DNA from: Firmicutes bacterium UBA2116
Lineage (GTDB): Bacteria; Bacillota; Clostridia; Tissierellales; Sedimentibacteraceae
Direction of reading: 5' to 3'
DNA length: 64,000 nucleotides
Assembly (NCBI GenBank): GCA_002331025.1
Contig: DCYG01000016.1
Coordinates: forward strand, 1 to 64,000
The stretch's first letter is position 1. Each line of letters opens with the position of its first letter. The notes under the pieces are model-generated. The model saw only the letters and a list, made by a program, of their open reading frames with translations. It had not been told where the DNA came from and searched no databases. This document shows, one piece after another, positions 26,636 to 35,402 of the stretch. A program made the position numbers and the translations under genes.

Positions 26636-28462
26636 TTGAAAGGATTCATGAGAAGCATCGCTATGTATATACTTATATTTGTAGTAATAATAATGTTGGT
26701 TCAAAACATGGTTGAGCCGGCTAAGGATGCGCAAAGTATAAGTTACAGCGAGCTTATAATACAGCTAGAAAATAACAATGTAAAAACACTGACTTTCACG
26801 GAAAGTGAAGTGAAAGGTGTTTATAATGATGATACAAAATTCACCTCATATATACCGGCTTTATTCTTTTTTTCGGGAAGCTTTCATGACAAATACCTGT
26901 CAGAGAAAATGGAGACAGGGCAAATTGAAGTAATAGGTGCACCGATTCCTGCTACACCTTTGTGGGTTCAGGCACTTCCGACAATAGGAATGCTGGTTCT
27001 TCTGGGAGTTCTTTGGTATGTGTTTATGAAGCAATCCCAGGGCGGAGGAACAGGCAAGGCAATGTCCTTCGGCAAAAGCAGAGCGAGAATGGTAAAGGAT
27101 GATGATCCTAGTAAAAAAATTACCTTTGCTGATGTTGCAGGACTGGATGAAGAAAAAGAAGAATTGAGCGAAATAGTTGACTTTTTAAAGAATCCTGCTA
27201 AATTCGTTCGACTTGGAGCTCGTATACCAAAAGGAGTATTGTTGGTGGGACCTCCGGGAACAGGTAAGACATATCTTTCTAAGTCCGTTTCAGGAGAAGC
27301 GGGAGTGCCGTTTTTCAGTATAAGCGGTTCGGATTTTGTTGAAATGTTTGTTGGTGTGGGTGCTTCCCGTGTCAGAGATTTGTTTGACCAGGCGAAGAAA
27401 AATGCACCATGTATAATTTTTATAGATGAAATAGATGCGGTAGGAAGAAGAAGAGGAGCCGGACTCGGCGGCGGAAACGATGAAAGAGAACAGACGTTGA
27501 ATCAATTACTGGTTGAAATGGATGGATTCTCAGGCAATGAAGGAATAATTATCATTGCGGCAACAAACAGACCGGATATTTTAGACCCTGCATTGATGAG
27601 ACCGGGCAGATTCGACAGACAAGTACACGTCGGACTTCCGGATGTAAAGGCAAGAGAAGAAATATTAAAAATTCATGTCAGAAAAAAACCGTTGGCAGAT
27701 GATATTGATTTAGAAATAGTTGCAAAACGAACCCCTGGATTTACACCTGCCGATTTGGAAAATGCAATGAATGAAGCGGCATTGCTGACTGCAAGACAAA
27801 ATAAAACATTGATATCAATGGATATAATTGAAGAAGCAATTACAAAAGTTATAGCCGGACCTGAAAAGAGAAGCAAGGTTATAAGCGATAACGAGAAGAA
27901 GCTTACTGCTTATCACGAAGCAGGTCATGCGGTTGTTGCAAAGCTTTCATCAAGCAAAGATCCTGTCCATATGATTACCATCATACCGAGAGGCGGAGCA
28001 GGCGGATTTACTATGTATCTGCCTGAAGAAGACCGTTCATACAGGTCAAAATCAGATATGCAGGAGAGCATTGTCAGATTATTAGGCGGCAGAGTTGCTG
28101 AAAAATTAGCTCTTGACGACATATCCACAGGTGCTTCAAACGATATAGAAAGAGCTACAAAAATTGCAAGAGCAATGGTTACAACATACGGTATGAGTGA
28201 CGATTTAGGACCTATGACGTACGGGTCAAATGACGAAGAGGTATTCCTGGGCAGAGACTTCAATAAAATAAGAAATTATTCGGAAGAAGTTGCAGCTAAA
28301 ATCGATAACGAAATGCGTAGAATAATCGATAACGCATATCATAGAACAGAGTCACTCCTCAGTGAAAACATGGATAAGTTACATCGTGTTGCCGAGGCTC
28401 TGTTAGAAAAAGAAACAATATCCGGAAAAGAGTTTGAGATGCTTTTTGACAGTGCACAATAA
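26636..28462 (+). CDS. ftsH: ATP-dependent zinc metalloprotease FtsH (TTG start)
   Basis: This 608-residue membrane AAA+ protease degrades damaged membrane and regulatory proteins. It has two membrane helices (about 7-22 and 113-132) around an extracytoplasmic domain. Walker A is GPPGTGKT (about 204), Walker B has IIFIDEIDAVG, and the zinc site HEAGH lies at about 427-431. AGGAGGG stands 6 bases before the TTG; the next ATG is 12 bases further in. It is the last gene of the sporulation/division block and is followed by a hairpin repeat. A shorter paralogue lies at 52.2-53.7 kb. Confidence 0.96.
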   Translation: MKGFMRSIAMYILIFVVIIMLVQNMVEPAKDAQSISYSELIIQLENNNVKTLTFTESEVKGVYNDDTKFTSYIPALFFFSGSFHDKYLSEKMETGQIEVIGAPIPATPLWVQALPTIGMLVLLGVLWYVFMKQSQGGGTGKAMSFGKSRARMVKDDDPSKKITFADVAGLDEEKEELSEIVDFLKNPAKFVRLGARIPKGVLLVGPPGTGKTYLSKSVSGEAGVPFFSISGSDFVEMFVGVGASRVRDLFDQAKKNAPCIIFIDEIDAVGRRRGAGLGGGNDEREQTLNQLLVEMDGFSGNEGIIIIAATNRPDILDPALMRPGRFDRQVHVGLPDVKAREEILKIHVRKKPLADDIDLEIVAKRTPGFTPADLENAMNEAALLTARQNKTLISMDIIEEAITKVIAGPEKRSKVISDNEKKLTAYHEAGHAVVAKLSSSKDPVHMITIIPRGGAGGFTMYLPEEDRSYRSKSDMQESIVRLLGGRVAEKLALDDISTGASNDIERATKIARAMVTTYGMSDDLGPMTYGSNDEEVFLGRDFNKIRNYSEEVAAKIDNEMRRIIDNAYHRTESLLSENMDKLHRVAEALLEKETISGKEFEMLFDSAQ

Positions 28463-28502
28463 ATAGCAATAAATAGCAATGAACAATGGAACAATGAATA
28501 AT
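28462..28502. repeat. Repeat family B run after ftsH
   Basis: AATAGCAATAAATAGCAATG and GAACAATGGAACAATGAATA are short direct units of the same type as those near 24424, 46286 and 52081. They begin at the stop codon. Confidence 0.55.
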
Positions 28503-28508
28503 AAGGAT

Positions 28509-28577
28509 GAGATCCTTCGCTTACGCTCAGGATGACGGCTTTTAAGCCGTGAATAGTAACAAGGATCTCATTTTTAA
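28509..28577. repeat. Intergenic palindromic repeat, family A (copy 2), terminator-like
   Basis: GAGATCCTTCGCTTACGCTC then AGGATGAC is followed by GGCTTTTAAGCC and by AAGGATCTC with a T5 run. The outer arms pair, so it can act as the ftsH terminator. Confidence 0.75.
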
Positions 28578-28604
28578 TATTTTGAAATTTTTTCAGAATA
28601 ATGC

Positions 28605-28636
28605 TTGACAAACTTATTTATATAATTTAATATAAT
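28605..28636 (+). promoter_or_regulatory. Promoter of the T-box/transporter transcript
   Basis: A perfect TTGACA (28605-28610) is followed by overlapping -10 candidates: TAATAT (28628-28633, spacing 17) and TATAAT (28631-28636, spacing 20). Confidence 0.6.
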
Positions 28637-28639
28637 GGA

Positions 28640-28930
28640 TAATATAAAAATTGCGTTGATGCAGAGAAAGATATTTTTAGCAAGCACAGAGAGCTGGGAG
28701 AGGTGAAAGCCGGCATTGAAGAAAATATGTAATATTCACTGCGGAGCATATCTGTTCAAAGGAATACCGAGTAGGCAGATACGTGAACTCACGTTACAGA
28801 GTTAGAAGTTGTCAGACTTTGAAGTGATGATATACATATCATAATTAGGGTGGTACCGCGGAATGAATCTTTCGTCCCTATAAGCACAGTTGAATCCAAA
28901 TGTGTTTATAGGAGTGAAAGATTTTTTTTA
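28640..28930 (+). promoter_or_regulatory. T-box leader, specifier UUC (Phe)
   Basis: This is a complete T-box leader. The Stem I distal part has AGAGAGCTGGGAGAGGTG and GCCGGC. The T-box core AGGGTGGTACCGCGG lies at 28847-28861. A long terminator hairpin (about 28864-28921, arms around CTATAAGCACA and TGTGTTTATAG) ends in T8. The specifier region ATTCACTGCGGAGC matches the pheS leader of the same window (ATTCACTTTGGAGC), so UUC is read as the specifier. The TGGT of the T-box fits an ACCA tRNA end. Uncharged tRNA-Phe should therefore switch on the transporter downstream. Confidence 0.88.
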
Positions 28931-29000
28931 TGCTTTATTTACAACAGATATACAACTTTTGGCCAAAGTGATATATAAATTTATTAATGAGGAGCATTTT

Positions 29001-30137
29001 ATGGATAACAAATCAATCAATCAAAAATCTTCAATTCCGCCTTATATAGGAATTGCGGCAGTATGGTTCGGAACTCACGTAGGTCCGGGGATTGCATCGG
29101 GAAAGCAGGTAGTATCTTACTACGCTGAATACGGAAAGCTTGGCATGTTTACACCTTTAATAGCTATGGCAATTTTGGGATGGGCAATTTATTATGCATT
29201 GGAATATTCAAGAGTCAATAATATAAGTAATTTTAAAACTTTTACAAATAAGTTTTTTCATCCTTATGAAAAATTGTTCAGCACATTTTTTGAAATATGC
29301 TTTCTTGTAACATGCTTATTGGCACCGGGCCTTTGTATAGCAACAAGTGCACAGCTTTTGAACCAGTTCTTCGGTCTGAATATATGGATCGGAACGATAA
29401 TAATGGTATTACTTTCCGTAATACTGGTTATATACGGAGTCGCATTGGTAAAAGCTGCCTCTACGGGACTTACCATAGGAATATTAACGATACTGGCAAT
29501 TATAGTATCTCTTGGAATAAGCAAGGGCAGTGGAGATATAGCTTTAAACTGGAATAATTCAACATTCTCTGATTTTGGCATTTTGGCAGCAATTTGGAGT
29601 GCAATATCGTATGCAGGTTTTCAGTCCACGGGTATAATCGGCAACTGCATTTCAGTTTCCGAAGGATTGACATCAAAGAAGGACAGTGCAAAAACAGCTG
29701 TATTGGGAGTGTCTTTAAATGTATTGATGCTTGCCGCAATAGTTGTTGTTAATTACGGATTTCAGCCTGAATCAATAAACAGCCTTCTTCCGAATTTTTA
29801 TATAGTTCAGCAAATCGGAATTCCGGCTTTGGAAACAGTATACGTTTTGTTTGTCGTGATGGCATCATTATCAACCATAATTACATTTGCATTTTCGCTG
29901 GTTGTCAGATTTAAGAATAAGCCGGTATTTGTTAATAACATCAGGAGTGAGAGAAGCATAAGCTTGATTATAGTCCTTATAATGTTAACATTGGACGTAA
30001 TCGTATCAACTTTTGGAATTGCTCAAATAATCAATATAGGTTACAGATACCTTGGATATTTTTCAATTTTTGTGGTAATGTTCCCGTTTATAGTGGTGGG
30101 AATTAAAAAGAATAAAAAAATTAATAAAGCAATTTAA
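29001..30137 (+). CDS. YkvI-type APC-fold transporter under Phe T-box control
   Basis: This 378-residue protein has about ten hydrophobic segments. The first (IAAVWFGTHVGPGIASGKQV) resembles the unwound helix 1 of LeuT-fold carriers, and the sequence is of the YkvI type. The annotated frame can be extended upstream, but that part overlaps the terminator. TGAGGAG lies 6 bases before the ATG at 29001, which is therefore the start. No substrate is established for YkvI. The T-box with UUC specifier argues for phenylalanine or a related aromatic compound. It is a single-gene operon. Confidence 0.82.
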   Translation: MDNKSINQKSSIPPYIGIAAVWFGTHVGPGIASGKQVVSYYAEYGKLGMFTPLIAMAILGWAIYYALEYSRVNNISNFKTFTNKFFHPYEKLFSTFFEICFLVTCLLAPGLCIATSAQLLNQFFGLNIWIGTIIMVLLSVILVIYGVALVKAASTGLTIGILTILAIIVSLGISKGSGDIALNWNNSTFSDFGILAAIWSAISYAGFQSTGIIGNCISVSEGLTSKKDSAKTAVLGVSLNVLMLAAIVVVNYGFQPESINSLLPNFYIVQQIGIPALETVYVLFVVMASLSTIITFAFSLVVRFKNKPVFVNNIRSERSISLIIVLIMLTLDVIVSTFGIAQIINIGYRYLGYFSIFVVMFPFIVVGIKKNKKINKAI

Positions 30138-30146
30138 TTACTTGCA

Positions 30147-30192
30147 GAAGTGAAGGATTTATAGATGTAAAGTCATGGAAATTCTTCACTTC
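30147..30192 (+). terminator. Weak hairpin after the transporter
   Basis: A 9-bp inverted repeat GAAGTGAAG / CTTCACTTC has a 28-base loop and no T run. It may be a weak terminator or a fragment of a repeat. Confidence 0.35.
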
Positions 30193-30214
30193 CGAACAGT
30201 GACGGGAGGTAGTA

Positions 30215-31018
30215 ATGAATATAGTAGTACTTGTAAAACAAGTGCCGGATATGGAAAAAGTAAAGTTTGACAGAGAAGCAGGAAGAATAGACAGGTCATC
30301 CGCAGGAACAGAAATAAATCCCTTTGATTTAAATGCTTTGGAGGCTGCCCTTCAAATCAGTGAAAATACAAACGGCAAAGTAACAGTCTTGACAATGGGA
30401 CCGGCCCAGGCAGAGGAAGCATTAAGAGAAGCAATTGCAAGAGGAGCTGATGAAGGGATTCTTTTAACAGATGTGAAATTCGGAGGCTCTGATGTTAAGG
30501 CGACCTCCACAATTTTATCCTCTGCAATCAAGAAGGCAGGACAATTTGACTTGGTAATCGCAGGCATCCAAAGCGTTGACGGAGATACGGGACAAGTTGG
30601 CGCTGAAGTAGCTGGATATCTCGGTATACCTCATATAAGCAATGTTGAAGCAATGAAAAACTTTACCGAAGAAGACATCGAGGTAGTAAGCAGCGTATGG
30701 GAAAGTCAATATTTGAAAAGAGGAAAATATCCTCTCTTAATAACGGTAACAAAGGACGTAAATGTTCCGCGGCTCCCTTCCTTCAAGAATAAAATGAAAG
30801 CTCGCAAGGTAGAAATTACAAAATGGGGTTATGAAGATTTGAAAGAAGTGCTGGATTCTTCAAAAATAGGAATAAAGGGCTCGCCCACAAAGGTTAAAAA
30901 AATTGAAGTACCTCAGCAGTCAGAAAGAGAAGGGAAATTATATAAAGAAAACGACGAAAAGGCGGTCGAGGATATATTAAATGTTTTAAAATCATGCAAG
31001 GTTCTTAAGGAGGCATAA
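30215..31018 (+). CDS. etfB: Electron transfer flavoprotein beta subunit
   Basis: This 267-residue EtfB has the usual MNIVVLVKQVPDME start. The segment IQSVDGDTGQVGAEVAGYLG carries the VDGDT-QVG form found in clostridial and bifurcating Etfs, rather than the DDD-NQTG form of respiratory Etf. It binds FAD or AMP together with EtfA. GGGAGGT precedes the ATG. It lies one base before etfA and upstream of a FAD dehydrogenase, resembling Etf-dehydrogenase complexes such as the lactate system of Acetobacterium. Bifurcation is an inference. Confidence 0.94.
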   Translation: MNIVVLVKQVPDMEKVKFDREAGRIDRSSAGTEINPFDLNALEAALQISENTNGKVTVLTMGPAQAEEALREAIARGADEGILLTDVKFGGSDVKATSTILSSAIKKAGQFDLVIAGIQSVDGDTGQVGAEVAGYLGIPHISNVEAMKNFTEEDIEVVSSVWESQYLKRGKYPLLITVTKDVNVPRLPSFKNKMKARKVEITKWGYEDLKEVLDSSKIGIKGSPTKVKKIEVPQQSEREGKLYKENDEKAVEDILNVLKSCKVLKEA

Positions 31019-31019
31019 G

Positions 31020-32015
31020 ATGACAGAAAAAATTTATAATGGAATATTGATTTTTGCAGAGCAGAAAAACAATGCAATCCACAGAGTATCTTATGAGCTT
31101 TTAGGAAAGGGAAAAGAGCTTTCCGGCAAAATCGGTTGCAGCCTGAATGCAGTTATTTTAGGACCTGAAGAAATTAATGCACAGGAGCTTATTTGCAGAG
31201 GAGCCGACAAGGTATACCACATTGCTGATTCGGCTGCATTTAATAAGCCTGATGAGCTGATATATGCAGAAAACATTGTTAGCCTGATAAAAAGTATTAA
31301 GCCTGAAATATGTCTTTTCGGAGCGACGACATTTGGAAGAAGCCTTGCGCCAAGAGTGGCTGCATCATTGGAAACGGGGCTTACTGCGGACTGTACCGAC
31401 CTGAAAACAGATGACGATATGAAATTAATACAGATAAGACCGGCATTCAGTGAAAACATTCTTGCCCATATTAAATCAGACACATATCCGCAGATGGCAA
31501 CCGTAAGATACAAGGAATTTGAAGAAGCTAAAAGAGATGCGGACAGGACAGGAGAAACAATTAAAATCCCACCTGTTAAAACGAATAACAATTTAATTGA
31601 AATATTGGAAGAAATGTCAGATGGCAGCATTAATATACAAGATGCCAAGGTAGTGGTTGCTGCGGGAGTTTCCGTTAAAAGCGCGGAGGATTTGAGCATG
31701 ATAAAGGAACTTGCAGTCTTGTTGGGCGGAGAAGTAGGTGCATCAAGAGCTTTGGTTGAAACGGGGATCATTTCAAAGGACCATCAGGTAGGATACAGCG
31801 GAAACAGAGTAAAGCCGGCAGTATATATTGCCTGCGGAATATCGGGAGCACCGCAGCATTTGGCAGGCATGAAGGAAGCCGGAGTTATAATAGCTATTAA
31901 CAATGACCCTTCGGCGCCAATATTTAATATTGCGGATTATTCTATAATAGGAGATATGTATAAAATTATTCCGGAAATCATAAGTGCAATACGTAATAAT
32001 AATCTTGCTATTTAA
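31020..32015 (+). CDS. etfA: Electron transfer flavoprotein alpha subunit
   Basis: This 331-residue EtfA has the C-terminal FAD domain: VVAAGVSVKSAEDLSM, VGASRALVETG, QVGYSGNRVKPAVYIACGIS and INNDPSAPIFNIADYSIIGD. It has no N-terminal ferredoxin-like insertion (some clostridial EtfA have one), so it has the short form. It pairs with etfB and would pass electrons to or from the downstream FAD enzyme. Confidence 0.95.
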   Translation: MTEKIYNGILIFAEQKNNAIHRVSYELLGKGKELSGKIGCSLNAVILGPEEINAQELICRGADKVYHIADSAAFNKPDELIYAENIVSLIKSIKPEICLFGATTFGRSLAPRVAASLETGLTADCTDLKTDDDMKLIQIRPAFSENILAHIKSDTYPQMATVRYKEFEEAKRDADRTGETIKIPPVKTNNNLIEILEEMSDGSINIQDAKVVVAAGVSVKSAEDLSMIKELAVLLGGEVGASRALVETGIISKDHQVGYSGNRVKPAVYIACGISGAPQHLAGMKEAGVIIAINNDPSAPIFNIADYSIIGDMYKIIPEIISAIRNNNLAI

Positions 32016-32025
32016 AATAGATAGA

Positions 32026-32124
32026 GGAAGGGGTACACACTCTTTTTGTCAGAGAGAGCTTAATAGGAAGGGGGACACACCTCTTTTTGTCAGGGAGAGT
32101 TTTTGGGATAGAAGGAATGTCCCC
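32026..32124. repeat. Tandem GGGGACACACC/CTCTTTTTGTC repeat, REP/RAYT-flank-like
   Basis: Two imperfect direct copies (32026-32061 and 32066-32102) carry GGGGTACACAC / GGGGGACACACC, then TCTTTTTGTCAG. An inverted end GGAATGTCCCC follows at 32114-32124. Sequences of this type flank Y1 (RAYT) transposase genes in Firmicutes. No transposase is present, so this is at most a relic. It splits etfA from the oxidase gene. Confidence 0.55.
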
Positions 32125-32155
32125 GTTATAAATAAACAAGTATTAAGGAGGATAT

Positions 32156-33535
32156 ATGAACGAAACAGTAATTAAAAAAATGCAGGAAGTTTTAGGCGAA
32201 GCATGGGTAGTAAGCGATTTAGAAAAGGTGAAAAGCTATTGTGATGATCAAACTGAAAAGGCAATGAAGCCGGAAATTTGTACTGATTGTGTTGTCGTAA
32301 AACCATCGAAGACAGAAGAAATATCCGAAATTATGAAGTATGCCAATGAAAATAAATTGACTGTAATTGCAAGAGGCGGAGGAACTTCTCTTTCCGGAGC
32401 TGCCGTAGCCATAATGCCGAGCATTATAATATCAATGGAAAGAATGAACAACATAATTGAGGTTGATGAAACATCTATGACGGTTGAATGTGAAGCGGGA
32501 GTAACCTTGCTTCAGCTGGTTGAATTGTTCAGCAAGCATGATACCTTGTACTTTCCCATTCACCCCGGAGATGAAGGCGCTCAGGTAGGAGGCTTGGTCG
32601 TAATGAATGCCGGAGGCGTAAGGGCAGTAAGATACGGTGTAATGAGAGATCAGATTAAAGAACTGGAGATGGTTTTAGCATCAGGCGAGATTGTAAGGCT
32701 CGGTAAAAATCTTATTAAAAACAACGCAGGTTTAGATTTGAAAAACCTTATAGTAGGCAGCGAAGGCATATTAGGTATAGTTACAAAAGCAACATTATCT
32801 ATTAAGCCGAAGGATAAGCATATAGGCAGCCTCATAGTTTCGTTTGAAAATGAAAGTGATGCTGTAAAGGCAGTGACGGAAATATTTAAAACCGGCATTA
32901 AGCCGATGGCAATTGAATATATGGAGAAAAAAGCAATATTAAAGGCTGCAAAAGATATTGGAATGACATGGCCTTCAAGCGAAGGAGCAGTTGATTTATA
33001 CTTTATAGTATCAGAGAGAAAAGAAGATGATCTTTATGAAATGTATGAAACAATAGTGGGGATATGTGAGGAAAATAATGCTCTTAACAGCTTTGTTGCC
33101 GAAAGCCCAAAGGATCAAAGGACATTGCTTGATATCAGAAGCCACGTATATCCAAGCATGCACGATGAGGTGGTAGATGCTATAGATGCTGCAATTCCTA
33201 TGAAAAATCTTTCGAAATATATGGACAGCATAAAAAAAATTTCAGAAAAATATAATGTGCACATTTCAACCATAGGTCATATAGGAGATGGAAATCTGCA
33301 CAACAGCATATTGACGGAAGGAGCCGTAAAGCCGGATAATTATGACGAAATTGCGGATGAAATATTTGCATTGGTGATGGAATGTGACGGTTCAATAACG
33401 GGAGAGCACGGAATAGGCAAGGTAAGAAACAAAAAAATGAATCTTCAGTTCTCGGAAACGGAATTACGCCTCATGAAAGAAATAAAAAAGATTTTCGATC
33501 CAAACAACATTTTAAATCCGGGAACCGCATTATAA
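32156..33535 (+). CDS. FAD-linked oxidase of the GlcD / D-lactate dehydrogenase type
   Basis: This 459-residue soluble flavoprotein has an FAD_binding_4 domain with ARGGGTSLSGAA (about residue 76) and PGDEGAQVGGLVVMNAGG, and an FAD-oxidase_C domain with GHIGDGNLHNSIL and TGEHGIGKVRNKKM. Members oxidise D-2-hydroxyacids such as lactate, glycolate or 2-hydroxyglutarate. Position after etfBA implies electron transfer through Etf. GGAGG precedes the ATG. The substrate is not readable. Confidence 0.9.
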   Translation: MNETVIKKMQEVLGEAWVVSDLEKVKSYCDDQTEKAMKPEICTDCVVVKPSKTEEISEIMKYANENKLTVIARGGGTSLSGAAVAIMPSIIISMERMNNIIEVDETSMTVECEAGVTLLQLVELFSKHDTLYFPIHPGDEGAQVGGLVVMNAGGVRAVRYGVMRDQIKELEMVLASGEIVRLGKNLIKNNAGLDLKNLIVGSEGILGIVTKATLSIKPKDKHIGSLIVSFENESDAVKAVTEIFKTGIKPMAIEYMEKKAILKAAKDIGMTWPSSEGAVDLYFIVSERKEDDLYEMYETIVGICEENNALNSFVAESPKDQRTLLDIRSHVYPSMHDEVVDAIDAAIPMKNLSKYMDSIKKISEKYNVHISTIGHIGDGNLHNSILTEGAVKPDNYDEIADEIFALVMECDGSITGEHGIGKVRNKKMNLQFSETELRLMKEIKKIFDPNNILNPGTAL

Positions 33536-33641
33536 ATAAATTGAATACTTTAAAAGAGAGTCGGACGTATGTCGGACTTCTTTGTTTATAAGGTTAAATT
33601 TTGCAAGTTAGAAAAAGTTAAAATCATTTTATGTAAACATC

Positions 33642-33670
33642 TTGCAAAATTAGGCAAATTAGATTATATT
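33642..33670 (+). promoter_or_regulatory. Promoter of the acyl-CoA mutase operon
   Basis: TTGCAA (33642-33647) and TATATT (33665-33670) are spaced by 17 bases. The -35 lies in CTTGCAAAAT (33641-33650), which is the exact reverse complement of ATTTTGCAAG at 33598-33607. A regulator binding both could control the operon by looping. This is a visual call. Confidence 0.45.
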
Positions 33671-33706
33671 AAATGCTGAATAGGTTTAAGCAAATAGGAG
33701 GTAGTC

Positions 33707-35386
33707 ATGTTTAATGGAGAAGAACTTTCAAAAATAAAGCAAAACCGAGAAAGTTGGGAAGAAAAAGTGTTGAATAAATCGTTAGCAAAAGCTCCGGAAT
33801 CAAAGCAAGAATTTAAATCCGTATCAGGAGCGGTTGTTAACAGGTTATATACTCCCGAAGATATAGCAGACATAGATTATGAAACAGAAATCGGTTACCC
33901 GGGTCAATATCCCTTTACAAGAGGGTATCAACCTACTATGTACAGAGGTAAACCGTGGACTATGAGAATGTATGCCGGTTTTGCAACTGCGGAAGAATCA
34001 AATGAAAGATATAAATACCTGGTAAGCCAGGGATCGACAGGTCTTTCTGTCGCATTTGATTTACCTACACAAATAGGTTATGATTCTGACCACGCTTTAG
34101 CTCAAGGCGAAGTTGGCAAGGTTGGAGTTGCAATTGATTCACTTAAAGACATGGAAATACTTTTCAACGGAATACCATTGGATAAAGTAAGTACATCTAT
34201 GACAATAAATGCACCTGCGGCAGTCTTGCTTGCTATGTACATTGCCGTAGCTGAAAAACAAGGTGTACCTGCAGATCAATTAAGAGGAACAATACAAAAT
34301 GATATATTAAAGGAATACATAGCAAGAGGAACATACATTTACCCTACAGAACCATCTATGAGATTAATAACCAATATATTTGAATACTGTTCAAAAGAAG
34401 TTCCGAAATGGAATACAATAAGTATATCCGGTTATCACATCAGAGAAGCAGGTTCAACAGCCGCACAGGAAGTCGGATTTACATTAGCCGACGGCATAGC
34501 TTACGTAGAAGCAGCTATAAATGCGGGACTTGACGTTGATACATTTGCACCGAGGTTATCATTTTTCTTTAATTCTCATAACGATTTATTCGAAGAGGTT
34601 GCAAAATTCAGAGCAGCAAGAAGATTATGGGCAAAAATAATGAAGGACAGATTCAAAGCTAAAAGCGAAAAATCAATGATGCTTAAATTTCACACTCAGA
34701 CTGCCGGTTGCACATTAACGGCACAGCAGCCTGACAACAACATCATAAGAGTTGCAATGCAGGCATTGGCTGCAGTTCTTGGCGGAACACAGTCGCTGCA
34801 CACTAACTCAAGAGATGAAGCTTTGGCGCTTCCTACAACAGAATCAGTTACGATAGCACTCAGAACACAGCAAATATTAGCGAGCGAAACAGGGGTAACC
34901 AATACTGTTGACCCATTGGCAGGCTCATATTTTATAGAAGCTAAAACAAAAGAAATCGAAGAAAAAGCATTGGAATACATAACAAAAATAGATGAATTAG
35001 GCGGGGCTGCAAGGGCAATCGACCTTGGATACATCCAAAAAGAAATTTCTGATTCTGCTTTCAACTATCAAATGGAAATTGAGTCACTTGAAAGAATAGT
35101 TGTCGGCGTCAACAAATACAAGGTTGAGGAAGAATCTCCAAAAGGATTGTTGAGGGTAGACCCGATAGTTGCAGAAATGCAAAAAAAGAAAATTTCTGAT
35201 GTGAAAGCAAGCAGAAGCAACGAAGCAATTCAAGAAAAATTAAACAACTTAAGAAAAGCTTGCCAGGGTACTGAAAATGTAATGCCTCATATTTTAGACG
35301 CAGTAAAAGAATATGCAACATTAGGTGAAATATGTGATGTTATGAGGGAAGTATTCGGAGAATATGAGCAAGCGGTATTACTCTAA
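33707..35386 (+). CDS. Acyl-CoA mutase large subunit (methylmalonyl-CoA mutase type)
   Basis: This 559-residue protein is the catalytic barrel of a B12-dependent acyl-CoA mutase without a B12 domain. Conserved blocks include QGSTGLSVAFDLPTQIGYDS, TIQNDILKEY, the active-site His in SISGYHIREAG, and HTNSRDEALALPTE. Where methylmalonyl-CoA mutases have RG-x-Y-PTMY, this protein has RGYQPTMY, so the Tyr89-equivalent is Gln. The Arg207-equivalent (EPSMR) is kept. The B12 subunit, MeaB chaperone and epimerase follow directly, which favours a methylmalonyl-CoA/succinyl-CoA role. Another substrate is possible. AGGAGG precedes the ATG. Confidence 0.88.
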   Translation: MFNGEELSKIKQNRESWEEKVLNKSLAKAPESKQEFKSVSGAVVNRLYTPEDIADIDYETEIGYPGQYPFTRGYQPTMYRGKPWTMRMYAGFATAEESNERYKYLVSQGSTGLSVAFDLPTQIGYDSDHALAQGEVGKVGVAIDSLKDMEILFNGIPLDKVSTSMTINAPAAVLLAMYIAVAEKQGVPADQLRGTIQNDILKEYIARGTYIYPTEPSMRLITNIFEYCSKEVPKWNTISISGYHIREAGSTAAQEVGFTLADGIAYVEAAINAGLDVDTFAPRLSFFFNSHNDLFEEVAKFRAARRLWAKIMKDRFKAKSEKSMMLKFHTQTAGCTLTAQQPDNNIIRVAMQALAAVLGGTQSLHTNSRDEALALPTTESVTIALRTQQILASETGVTNTVDPLAGSYFIEAKTKEIEEKALEYITKIDELGGAARAIDLGYIQKEISDSAFNYQMEIESLERIVVGVNKYKVEEESPKGLLRVDPIVAEMQKKKISDVKASRSNEAIQEKLNNLRKACQGTENVMPHILDAVKEYATLGEICDVMREVFGEYEQAVLL

Positions 35387-35402
35387 TTTGTAGGAGGAAA
35401 AT

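Noticed and set aside
28605..28930. Tyr (UAC) or Thr (ACC) as specifier of the transporter T-box, from GGAATACCGAGTAGG
   Set aside because: That segment lies in a later stem; the specifier position aligned with the pheS and trpS leaders is the ATTCACT region, giving UUC.
31091..31771. A 226-codon minus-strand frame inside etfA
   Set aside because: It is antisense to a full-length conserved etfA, with shadow-type composition (many Ser, Ile, Leu) and no known domain.
31984..32175. A 63-codon frame bridging etfA and the oxidase
   Set aside because: It consists of the repeat sequence in translation and overlaps both genes in another frame.
33536..33706. Cobalamin riboswitch before the B12-dependent mutase
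   Set aside because: The gap is too short and no B12-box-like sequence was seen.
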